From Bacillota bacterium (GTDB taxonomy: Bacteria > Bacillota > Clostridia > Acetivibrionales > DTU013): 6,196 nucleotides of DNA. This document shows, in pieces, positions 1 through 5,900 of this stretch (position 1 is the stretch's first letter; each line of letters begins with the position of its first letter). The position numbers and the translations under genes are program-made. The stretch lies in the NCBI GenBank assembly GCA_023415815.1, contig JAEZJL010000176.1, forward strand, positions 1 to 6,196, written 5' to 3'. The notes below the pieces were generated by a model, which ran no database searches, had not been told where the DNA came from, and worked only from the letters and a program-made list of their open reading frames with translations.

Positions 1-5
1 AATTC

Positions 6-293
6 ATGGATTCCTGCGAGCTGACGAGGTACGACCAGCTGGAAGCGGACTTTCAGAAAACTGATTCCTTTGTAGGGCTTGCCATAGACTATGAAGAGCT
101 CTATGGCAAGCTGGAGGAATGCCTGACCGAAGACCAGCTGAAGCTGCTGAAGCAGCTTGAGGACGTCCTAAACAACATTGGCATCGAGCGGGGCTTCGCC
201 TTCTACAAAAACGGCTTCATGGACGCTGCCGACATCATCCAGCTTGTGATGGGCAGCCGGAAGGACATAAAGCTCAATGTCCAGATCGTTTGA
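6..293 (+). CDS. Small acidic helical protein, function unknown (DUF6809-like in outline)
   Basis: A 95-residue frame ending in TGA at 291-293. It has no signal peptide or membrane segment. The composition is rich in Glu, Leu, Lys and Asp. A predicted helical stretch (about residues 28-56, including LTEDQLKLLKQLEDVL) is followed by a second one around residues 60-82 with the pattern GFAFYKNGFMDAADIIQLV. This two-helix layout, with a Gly-Phe-rich second helix near the C-terminus, resembles small uncharacterised clostridial proteins of the DUF6809 type; that is recall of an outline, not a verified match. The ATG at position 6 leaves no room for a visible ribosome binding site and the frame is open to the left edge, so the true start may lie outside the window. 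It is followed by a hairpin at 311-341. No function can be assigned. Confidence 0.7.
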   Translation: MDSCELTRYDQLEADFQKTDSFVGLAIDYEELYGKLEECLTEDQLKLLKQLEDVLNNIGIERGFAFYKNGFMDAADIIQLVMGSRKDIKLNVQIV

Positions 294-310
294 TTTTGCC
301 GGCAGATAAC

Positions 311-341
311 GGGGGCGCCTGTATCATTACAAGGCGCCTTC
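311..341 (+). terminator. Hairpin behind the first gene, possible terminator without a good U-tract
   Basis: GGCGCCT (314-320) pairs perfectly with AGGCGCC (332-338) across an 11-base loop. Two G-U pairs and one G-C pair extend the stem to 311/341. It lies 18 bases behind the stop codon of the first gene. The bases after it (CATGCTTTGCC) lack a run of T, so it is either a weak intrinsic terminator or an RNA-stabilising 3' hairpin. Confidence 0.5.
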
Positions 342-439
342 ATGCTTTGCCGGAGCAAGCGGGGATGATTTTGCCTGCTGCCCTTACATTATCCGGCTTA
401 TCCAGTAAAATTTTATATTTAAATTTGACTCATTCGTGG

Positions 440-468
440 AATAAATAGGTTATGCTTGAGTATTTATT
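440..468. repeat. AT-rich inverted repeat, 8-base arms
   Basis: AATAAATA at 440-447 and TATTTATT at 461-468 are exact reverse complements separated by 13 bases, so the centres are about two helical turns apart. The spacing suits a dimeric DNA-binding protein. The arms are pure A/T in an AT-rich stretch, so chance is a serious alternative. It lies about 280 bases upstream of the araC-type gene, far for a classic autoregulatory site. Confidence 0.35.
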
Positions 469-507
469 TCACAGACATACTTGTGCAAATCCTGGTTTTG
501 GATATAA

Positions 508-540
508 ATCGGTCTTATTGAAGTTTTCCAATCAACCGAT
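508..540 (-). terminator. Imperfect hairpin at the end of the minus-strand small frame
   Basis: ATCGGT (508-513) pairs with ACCGAT (535-540), and ATTG (517-520) with CAAT (529-532), with one bulged base and one mismatch between the two blocks and an 8-base loop. On the minus strand the stem is followed by TTTATAT. Position and following T-rich bases suit a weak terminator for the minus-strand frame ending at 532. The stem is poor in GC, so the assignment is tentative. Confidence 0.25.
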
Positions 541-657
541 AGTGGCGGCAATCATTGCGACCTCCACAAATAGCTTGTAGTAATATTCACCAGCTTCATA
601 ACGCTTGAACTGCCGGCTCACTTGTGTTAGGATGTTAGTTAGATCACCCGAACTCAT
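532..657 (-). CDS. Possible 41-residue protein or gene fragment, function unknown
   Basis: On the minus strand, ATG at 657-655 opens 41 codons that end in TGA (534-532). The product reads like real protein: MSSGDLTNILTQV, then QFKRYEAGEYYYKLFVEVA, then a small hydrophobic end (MIAATIG). Its alternation of charged and hydrophobic residues suits a helix pair. Against it, no Shine-Dalgarno sequence precedes the ATG. The same frame continues upstream to a TAA seven codons earlier and is open again beyond that, and it is open for 20 codons after the TGA. This suits a decayed larger gene at least as well as an intact small one. A weak hairpin covers the stop codon. The family is not recognised. Confidence 0.25.
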   Translation of the reverse strand: MSSGDLTNILTQVSRQFKRYEAGEYYYKLFVEVAMIAATIG

Positions 658-658
658 G

Positions 659-677
659 ACAGCGCGCTGCTGTTTTT
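659..677 (+). repeat. Palindrome CAGCGCGCTG / short hairpin followed by T-run
   Basis: CAGCGCGCTG at 660-669 is a perfect 10-base palindrome. The overlapping ACAGC (659-663) and GCTGT (669-673) can form an alternative 5-base stem with a 5-base loop, followed by TTTT to position 677. It could be a protein-binding site or a weak terminator or attenuator upstream of the araC-type gene. The stem is short, so function is unproven. Confidence 0.3.
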
Positions 678-726
678 ATAACAATGAGAAGGTAAGCATC
701 CTGTTTTTTTCGGATATCACTTTATT

Positions 727-732
727 TATAAT
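727..732 (+). promoter_or_regulatory. -10-like box TATAAT upstream of the araC-type gene
   Basis: An exact TATAAT lies 15 bases before the GTG at 748. No good -35 hexamer is present at 17-18 bases (only a T-run around 704-710), as expected for an activator-dependent promoter or for a chance match in AT-rich DNA. Transcription would begin near 739. That would cut into the ribosome binding site of the GTG start and favour the ATG at 760 if this promoter is used. Confidence 0.3.
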
Positions 733-747
733 TGGCAGGTAAGGCGG

Positions 748-1743
748 GTGAACAGGAGAATGGACATACAATCGGCAGTAAAATCAAGCTCTTGCGCGGA
801 ACAACCGATGGAGCTTTGCTTCCGGCAAACCAAAAGCGACGGGGCGTTTGATTTCTTTGAAGCGGATAAAGAGCTTGCCACAGGCCATGTGAAGCAGCTC
901 TCGTTCAAAAACAAGTTTTTTATATCCCGTATGGACTACGCTTTCCGTTATCTCACGCGAAAGGATTATACCCTATCCAATCAGTTTATGGAGATTTTAT
1001 ACCTTGAATCCATAGAAGCCGAAAGCTGGGAGTACGAATTCGGAAAATTCCCGATGCAGGCAGGCATAAGTACTTACGTTAACCAGAAGCATCCGGGGAA
1101 GCTCATATTCTCTCCGGATACTCCCGTCAGGGGAATCCGCATTATGATTTTGGAAGAGTTTTATCTGCAGTATTTGCAGGAACGGTTTTCAGGCAATGCT
1201 CCGGATATCAACGCCCTTATCAAGATGAACTACAAAAGCCATCTTAACCCTGAGCTCCAGCTTGTCCTCAGGCAGATCAAGCATAGCATCGAATCCGGCG
1301 TCTCATCGGAATTGTATTATGAAGGCAAAATCATGGAAATCCTGTACCTGATTGCCGCCGGAGCAAATGAGGCGCATTCTCCGGAACATACCGACAGGCG
1401 TTGCCTGACGGAAGAGGATTTTGCGGCGGTCAACAAAGCAAAGGCGATCATTGACGCGCGTCTTTCGGCTTCGCCCAAAATTTTCGAATTGGCCTTTTTG
1501 ACAAATACAAGCGCCGCCAAGCTGCAAAATGATTTTCAGCTTGCCTTTGGCAGCACGATTCACGGGTATGTGGTGAAAGCCCGGATGAAAGAGGCTTTGC
1601 ACAAGATTGACAGTACCGGCGAGCCAATTTATTCAATCGCCAGAAGCGTCGGCTGCAAAAACCCCAGCCGGTTTGCGGAGCTGTTCAAAAAGGCCTACGG
1701 AATCGCTCCCATGGAATACCGCACTCTGAAAACCAACCGTTGA
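748..1743 (+). CDS. AraC-family transcriptional regulator
   Basis: A 331-residue DNA-binding regulator with the full-length two-domain layout of the AraC family. Residues about 25-205 form the N-terminal sensing and dimerisation region, which is too divergent here to name a ligand. Its SPDTPVRGIRIMILEEFY stretch (122-139) is reminiscent of PchR-like members. The C-terminal domain (about 225-328) carries both helix-turn-helix units: IFELAFLTNTSAAKLQNDF (245-263), then the linker helix YVVKARMKEAL (274-284), then PIYSIARSVGCKNPSRFAEL (293-312) with FKKAYGIAPMEYR after it, the family signature. The GTG start at 748 has AGG and AAGG motifs at 737-744. An in-frame ATG at 760 is an alternative; the AGGAG directly before it (754-758) is too close to serve it. 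A small protein follows 31 bases downstream and a membrane protein after that, the likely operon partners or targets. Family assignment is firm; the regulated genes are unknown. Confidence 0.93.
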   Translation: MNRRMDIQSAVKSSSCAEQPMELCFRQTKSDGAFDFFEADKELATGHVKQLSFKNKFFISRMDYAFRYLTRKDYTLSNQFMEILYLESIEAESWEYEFGKFPMQAGISTYVNQKHPGKLIFSPDTPVRGIRIMILEEFYLQYLQERFSGNAPDINALIKMNYKSHLNPELQLVLRQIKHSIESGVSSELYYEGKIMEILYLIAAGANEAHSPEHTDRRCLTEEDFAAVNKAKAIIDARLSASPKIFELAFLTNTSAAKLQNDFQLAFGSTIHGYVVKARMKEALHKIDSTGEPIYSIARSVGCKNPSRFAELFKKAYGIAPMEYRTLKTNR

Positions 1744-1765
1744 AAGGCTCTTGCAGGGAAGGGAG

Positions 1766-1787
1766 AAAAGCTTCATGGCGAGCTTTT
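1766..1787 (+). promoter_or_regulatory. Hairpin whose loop holds the start codon of the small protein; alternatively a weak araC terminator
   Basis: AAAAGCT (1766-1772) and AGCTTTT (1781-1787) pair perfectly across the 8-base loop TCATGGCG, followed by TAT. It begins 23 bases behind the stop of the araC-type gene, which suits a weak Rho-independent terminator, with the T-run forming the descending arm. The ATG of the 39-residue frame (1775-1777) lies within the loop and its ribosome binding site (GGGAG, 1761-1765) just before the stem, so the structure could instead influence translation start. Confidence 0.4.
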
Positions 1788-1894
1788 TATATTCCATGTG
1801 TGATGCCGCATTGGAACTTGCTTGCATAAGGGCGGTGGAAAAACACAGCGGCAAATGGTATGATAACGACAAACAGGAATTTGTCTTATACTGA
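1775..1894 (+). CDS. Small protein of 39 residues, function unknown
   Basis: ATG at 1775 to TGA at 1892-1894. A strong GGGAG (1761-1765) lies 9 bases before the ATG, the best-placed ribosome binding site between the regulator and the membrane gene. The product begins MASFLYSMCDAALELA and ends with KWYDNDKQEFVLY. It has an N-terminal amphipathic helix-like half with two cysteines (residues 9 and 17), then a charged, aromatic C-terminal half. It has no signal peptide or membrane segment. It starts 31 bases after the regulator and ends 19 bases before the membrane gene, in the same direction, as in an operon. The residue pattern and ribosome binding site argue for a real gene; the short length and the overlapping hairpin argue for caution. 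The family is not recognised. Confidence 0.5.
   Translation: MASFLYSMCDAALELACIRAVEKHSGKWYDNDKQEFVLY
1836..1864 (+). promoter_or_regulatory. Possible extended -10 promoter for the membrane protein gene
   Basis: TGGTATGAT at 1856-1864 fits an extended -10 element (TGn followed by TATGAT). TGGAAA at 1836-1841, 17 bases upstream of the hexamer, matches four of six positions of the -35 consensus. Transcription would start near 1871, leaving a leader of about 43 bases that includes the GGAGG of the membrane gene. It lies inside the small coding frame, so it would be an internal promoter. Confidence 0.35.
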
Positions 1895-1899
1895 AACAT

Positions 1900-1904
1900 G
1901 GAGG
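1900..1904 (+). promoter_or_regulatory. Ribosome binding site that sets the membrane protein start
   Basis: GGAGG lies 9 bases before the ATG at 1914. The frame is also open from an ATG at 1860, but that codon has no ribosome binding site and overlaps the -10-like box, so 1914 is chosen. Confidence 0.75.
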
Positions 1905-1913
1905 ATATACAAG

Positions 1914-2498
1914 ATGAATAAAGGGAAAGAAAAGCTTAATCTTCCTCATTCTTCAAAATGGATATCATATTTGTTTGTTTTATTAGCTATTTTACCCTTG
2001 CTCCTTATAATACTCATAAGTGTTTGGTTTGTTCCGCATTTGGGGGGATTTTCTATTTCGGATTTTTGGACGGATAAAGAAAATTTGCAGCTCCTGCAAC
2101 TACGAATGCCCTCTATTAGTCAAGCATTCGGAAACCTCTTACTATATTTCATGGTGTGTACCTGCGGCGCTTTGTTATACTCGAAGCGTTGGGTAAAAGC
2201 AAGAAAAGGGTTTCTAATTGTAGCCATCATTTCTGGCATCGCAGCTTTTTTCCTGCATTCTATGGTTTGGGGAGTCGACCTTTTCATTCCCTCAAGCTAT
2301 AGTCTGCTTTCGCCGCATAACAGAGCGTTAATAATATTTCCTGTCATGCAGGGTTCGCTATACGGTAATGGCTTTCTTATAGACCATTTGATATCCGTCG
2401 TTATCCATCTGTTTGCTCCACAAGTCTTACTTGCCATTGTTGTTTCTGTTCTCTCAATCAGAAAATATAAAAGGTCAGGCAATAAGTCGGAGTTATGA
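1914..2498 (+). CDS. Four-helix integral membrane protein, function unknown
   Basis: A 194-residue protein with four clear hydrophobic segments: about 17-40 (with LLAILPLLLIILISVWFV), 72-90, 99-121 and 157-182. Lysine/arginine-rich stretches lie at the N-terminus (MNKGKEK), between segments 2 and 3 (KRWVKARK) and at the C-terminus (RKYKRSGNK). By the positive-inside rule both ends and the 2-3 loop face the cytoplasm, and the outer loops are about 41-71 and 122-156. No catalytic, transporter or binding motif is recognised. The start is fixed by GGAGG at 1900-1904. It follows the AraC-type regulator and the 39-residue frame in the same direction, so it may be regulated with them, or from the internal promoter at 1836-1864. 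Its codons are much richer in A and T (TTA, TTT, ATA) than those of the flanking genes, which may mean separate acquisition, although hydrophobic segments alone raise T content. A four-helix accessory or immunity-type protein is possible but unproven. Confidence 0.8.
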   Translation: MNKGKEKLNLPHSSKWISYLFVLLAILPLLLIILISVWFVPHLGGFSISDFWTDKENLQLLQLRMPSISQAFGNLLLYFMVCTCGALLYSKRWVKARKGFLIVAIISGIAAFFLHSMVWGVDLFIPSSYSLLSPHNRALIIFPVMQGSLYGNGFLIDHLISVVIHLFAPQVLLAIVVSVLSIRKYKRSGNKSEL

Positions 2499-2650
2499 TA
2501 AGCATAGCCGAAAGTTGACGAATTCCAATTTGCCGGAATGATGTAATTGCCCTTTGAGTAGCTGATACACGATATGAGCGCTTGTTCACGACGGATACAG
2601 AAAGACCAGCTATAAAAAGTCAATAGCGAAATCAAGAAAGATTGCGCAAA

Positions 2651-2734
2651 ATTTCATCAATGAATAAACCGAGATTTGATGGAACGATTTCAGATGAAAT
2701 GCTCTTGGTAAGGCATCGAACAAGACGATGAAAT
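2651..2734. repeat. Three copies of an 8-base element, two direct and one inverted
   Basis: GATGAAAT occurs at 2693-2700 and 2727-2734, with starts 34 bases apart, and its reverse complement ATTTCATC at 2651-2658. The cluster lies 115 to 200 bases upstream of the -35 box of the large gene. It could be a set of regulator sites or a chance repetition of a simple AT-rich word. Confidence 0.25.
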
Positions 2735-2848
2735 CCTCCCTGTCAACGGTTGTTTTTTATAGCGCGGTATTGTCAATCCTTTGCAGTGCCTCCCGCTTCA
2801 TCGTGCAGCCTGCTGCCTGCTCTGCATTCCCAGACATGCCTCAATTTC

Positions 2849-2877
2849 TTGAAGAATGTAAAAAATCGTTGTATACT
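2849..2877 (+). promoter_or_regulatory. Sigma-A type promoter candidate for the large ATPase gene
   Basis: TTGAAG (2849-2854) and TATACT (2872-2877) are separated by exactly 17 bases; four and five of six positions respectively fit the housekeeping consensus. Transcription would start near 2884, giving a leader of about 73 bases before the GTG at 2957. Confidence 0.5.
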
Positions 2878-2942
2878 GGCGACATGTAGAATTTTTGCAC
2901 ATAGGGCGATAGATAAGCACTAAACCCCAATCCGGCAGAAAG

Positions 2943-2947
2943 AAGGA
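2943..2947 (+). promoter_or_regulatory. Ribosome binding site supporting the GTG start of the large gene
   Basis: AAGGA lies 9 bases before the GTG at 2957. The alternative in-frame ATG at 3002 has only a weak CGGA near it, so the GTG is preferred. Confidence 0.55.
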
Positions 2948-2956
2948 AAGCCGCCT

Positions 2957-5900
2957 GTGGTTATTGCCAGAGACAGGATTGAAGAAAGAATCGGAAAAAC
3001 CATGGTTGGCCGCAGCCATGAAACAGAATTGTTCAAAAAACAATTCAGCCATGTTCTGGAAGGCGGTATGGGATTAACCGCCGTTTCCGGACGGCCCGGC
3101 ATCGGCAAGAGCTTTTTCGTGGAGCGTGCCGCAGGCTTGTTTGCCGGCGGAAGCGCGACATACGTCTGTGGCAAATTCAGGCAATATGACCAAAGTCCGT
3201 TGATTGCCTTTTCGGAAATAATCGAACAGATGGTAAGGCATATCCTGACCCTGCCTGCGGAAGCCTTAAAGCATATCAAAAACGATTTAAACCGAAAATT
3301 AAACGCTGACTCCGGTATAATCCTGTCTGTCTGCCCTTATGCACAAATACTTTTTGAGACGCATAAAGCTGTTCACGCGGATAATCTGGAAAAGCTTAAG
3401 TACAGGGTCAGAAAAGCAGTCTATCAGTTTTTTGCAACTGTTTCGACAGCCCTGTTCCCGCTGATCGTGTTCATCGACGATCTGCAATGGGCCGATACCC
3501 TCTCCGTCAATATTATCGACATGCTCTGCCATGATTACGGGTACTTGAATTTGCATCTTGTGCTGGCCTGGCGGAATCATGATGCCGCCGGAGCTTATCT
3601 GAATCCGGCAAAATTGCCGAAAAGCGACGATATACTGATTGAACTCGGCGCACTTCAGCTTGAGGACATCGATCAATATGTCCGGCTGGTGTTCGGAGAC
3701 AATATTGAACATAAGGAACACTTAATCAGGATCCTGTTCGGCCTGACCATGGGCAATCCGTTTAATATAGACAGAGTGGTAAAACTGCTGATCCAGCAGA
3801 AGGCTTTTACCTATTCCGCCCCGGGTGACAAATGGGTGCTGTGGCACAGCAAAATGGAAAAGCTGAACCTGCCCGCCGACATTGAACAGCTCATCCTGAG
3901 GCAAATCAATGAACTGGATAAGGAAGAGAAAGAGCTTCTTCTCCTGATCTCCTGCTGCGGAAATGCAACTGTTCCGCTGCTCAGGGCTTTGACGGGCACA
4001 GAAAGCGATTTGCTGGATTTTCGGCTGGACAAACTGTGCGGAAAATCTCTGCTGATAAAAAAGGCACCGGAGGACCCGGCACAGGACGCGGCCGTTTACA
4101 GCTTCCCTCACGATATTATCCTGAAGCTGGCCTATCAGCAGATGGATGCCGCAGAAAGGTCAAAAAACCATTGCCGCATTGCCGAAACCCTGGCATCCCT
4201 TCATAAAGAGTCACACGAGGCGAGCGTCAGGCTTTCCATCGCGGCTCACTTTTTGAAGGCGGACCGGGCCTTCGTCAGTCCGGATAAAGTAAAGCCGTGG
4301 GTCAATACGCTTTACGAGGCCGGCATTGCCGCAAAGGCCGGTATGGCGCCGGAGCAGGCGCTCAGTATATTCGAGCGCTGCGCCGACCTGCTTTACAGCG
4401 ACGAGTCACAGGAAAAGAGCAGCCTTATGCTCCGTATCCAATTGGAGCTTTCGGAATGCCGGTTTATCTGCGGGCAGACGGAGGAAGCAAAGCAAAACTT
4501 TGAAGCGCTTATGGCGGAATACCCGGAGACGGAAAACCTGATCAAAATAAAAAGAGCGTACCTGCGCCTTTGCGCACGCAACGGCGACTTTGAAAGAGTA
4601 ATGGTACTGGGCGTTCAACTACTTGCCCATCTTAATTTTAAGCTCGATCAGAAGCATTTGGTCCCCGATGTGATAAAAAGCAAGCTGCTTTTTACAGACA
4701 GGAAAATAAGCAGGCTGACAAGCGCTCCGGAAATCACGGAAACAAGGCGGCTTTACATCCTGGAAACGCTGACGGTGATGGCCCTTGCCGCAAACAGGAC
4801 CGACGACAGGCTTTCGGCCATATTCGCCCTGAAGCTGGCCGTCCTTTCAGCGCGATACGGGAGCTCCGATTACGCCCCCGCGGCATACGCCGCTTACTGC
4901 TACGTCCTTTTCAGCGTTCTGCGGAAGCCGGAAAAAGGCAGGCAGCTGGAAAAAGCCGTCCTGGAGCTGATGGGGAAATGCGGGAATTCCGATTCAAAGT
5001 CCACCGCATGGTTTCTGCTCGGCGCGTTTACGCATCATCTGACAAATTCGCTGGAAGACACCCTGGAATGCCTGAAAAAATCCATCGAGGAGGGCGATAA
5101 AGAGGGCGGCTCGCTTTACAGCAGCTATGCCTGCGCCTTTATTATCCTTACAAAATACATGACGGGAAGGCCGCTCGGCGAGCTGCAGCAAACCATTGAC
5201 GATTACCGCCGTCTGCCGAAGCGTCCGGACTACAATGTGGTTTTGTCCCTGTGCGACATATACGCAGGCCAAATCAATCAACTGAAGAACGGCGTTTTGC
5301 CGCCGCGGAAAGCGCCTTATGAGGAAGAGCGGGAAAGCGGGGACAAGGACCTCTTTGAGCTCACCATCCTGTTGACCGGAATTATCATAGAACTGGAGCG
5401 CCTGTACCTGGCAGGCATGATTGAAGAAGCCTACGCACTGACCGTCAGCATTGCGTCCGTAATGACTTCCTTTCTGGGGTTCATACTGGATGTGGAGTAT
5501 ATCTTCTGCAATATTCTCACGCGGCTTGCCATGCACCGTAATTTATCCGTGAAGGAACAGAGGCGAAATAAAAAAATCATTGAAAAGCATTTGAAAGAGC
5601 TGAAGTATTGCGTCGGTATTTACAAGGGCAATCACTACGCCCGCTATCTTCTGGCCCGGGCGGAATATGACGCCGTATTCCTGCCGGAAAGGGCTTCGGA
5701 TAAGCCGTACCGGGAGGCGATGGCTTTCGCGCGGCAGCAGGGCAACCTTTCCCTGGAAGCGCTGGCGAATCTGCTGGCAGCGAGATATCATCACGAGGAC
5801 GGCAGGCTTTCAGAATTTTATGCCCTGGAAGCCGTCAATCTGTATAAAAAATGGGGCGCCGACCATATCGGGGAGCTGATCCTCCGGAAGCTGAAGCTTT

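Larger units (their letters stand above)
294..747. other. Intergenic region, 454 bases
   Basis: No convincing plus-strand gene. The left part holds the hairpin at 311-341. The middle (about 405-470) is very AT-rich, with AAATTT blocks, a TTGACT at 425-430 that lacks a properly spaced -10 box (the TATGCT at 451-456 is 20 bases away), and an inverted repeat at 440-468. The right part holds a possible short minus-strand frame (532-657), a perfect 10-base palindrome (660-669), and a TATAAT just before the araC-type gene. The gap is long enough to hold regulatory sites for the regulator, the remains of a decayed gene, or both. Confidence 0.6.
2499..2956. other. Intergenic region, 458 bases, possibly with a decayed gene
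   Basis: No convincing intact gene. Two overlapping open stretches in different plus-strand frames have protein-like composition but lack starts with ribosome binding sites: 2578-2667 (basic, including YRKTSYKKSIAKSRKIAQNF) and 2627-2731 (including MNKPRFDGTISDEMLLV). Their overlap in shifted frames suits the remains of a frameshifted small gene, with chance as the main alternative. A third, 53-codon frame at 2728-2889 overlaps a better-supported promoter. The right end holds the promoter and ribosome binding site of the large gene. No strong terminator is visible behind the membrane gene. Confidence 0.5.

Noticed and set aside
1303..1899. Minus-strand frames opposite the AraC-type gene and the small protein
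   Set aside because: The helix-turn-helix motifs fix the plus strand as coding; the antisense products are cysteine- and arginine-rich without pattern.
2297..2635. 112-residue minus-strand frame overlapping the end of the membrane gene
   Set aside because: More than half lies antisense to the membrane protein. Part of its N-terminal half looks mildly protein-like, but there is no clear ribosome binding site and no family is recognised.
2743..2760. CAACGGTTG followed by a run of T as a terminator
   Set aside because: The stem can be only three base pairs with a three-base loop, too weak for an intrinsic terminator.
2728..2889. 53-codon plus-strand frame with a hydrophobic, signal-peptide-like start
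   Set aside because: It has no ribosome binding site at a useful distance, an odd residue mix in the middle, and it overlaps the better-supported promoter of the large gene (2849-2877).
2499..2956. An upstream Ser/Thr kinase domain belonging to the large gene, split off by a frameshift
   Set aside because: No glycine loop, HRD or DFG motif is seen in the plus-strand frames here, and the space is too short for a kinase domain of about 260 residues.
2920..4111. Three long minus-strand open frames (2920-3279, 3299-3721, 3722-4111)
   Set aside because: They lie antisense to the ATPase gene, whose motifs fix the plus-strand frame. Their products show no domain pattern, and they arise from the codon bias of the real gene.
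4297..4541. Two overlapping plus-strand frames rich in Arg, Gly and Ala
   Set aside because: They are out-of-frame readings inside the large ATPase gene with low-complexity, arginine-rich products.
5667..5879. 70-residue plus-strand frame
   Set aside because: It is an alternative frame within the large gene, whose own frame is uninterrupted here, and its product has no domain pattern.
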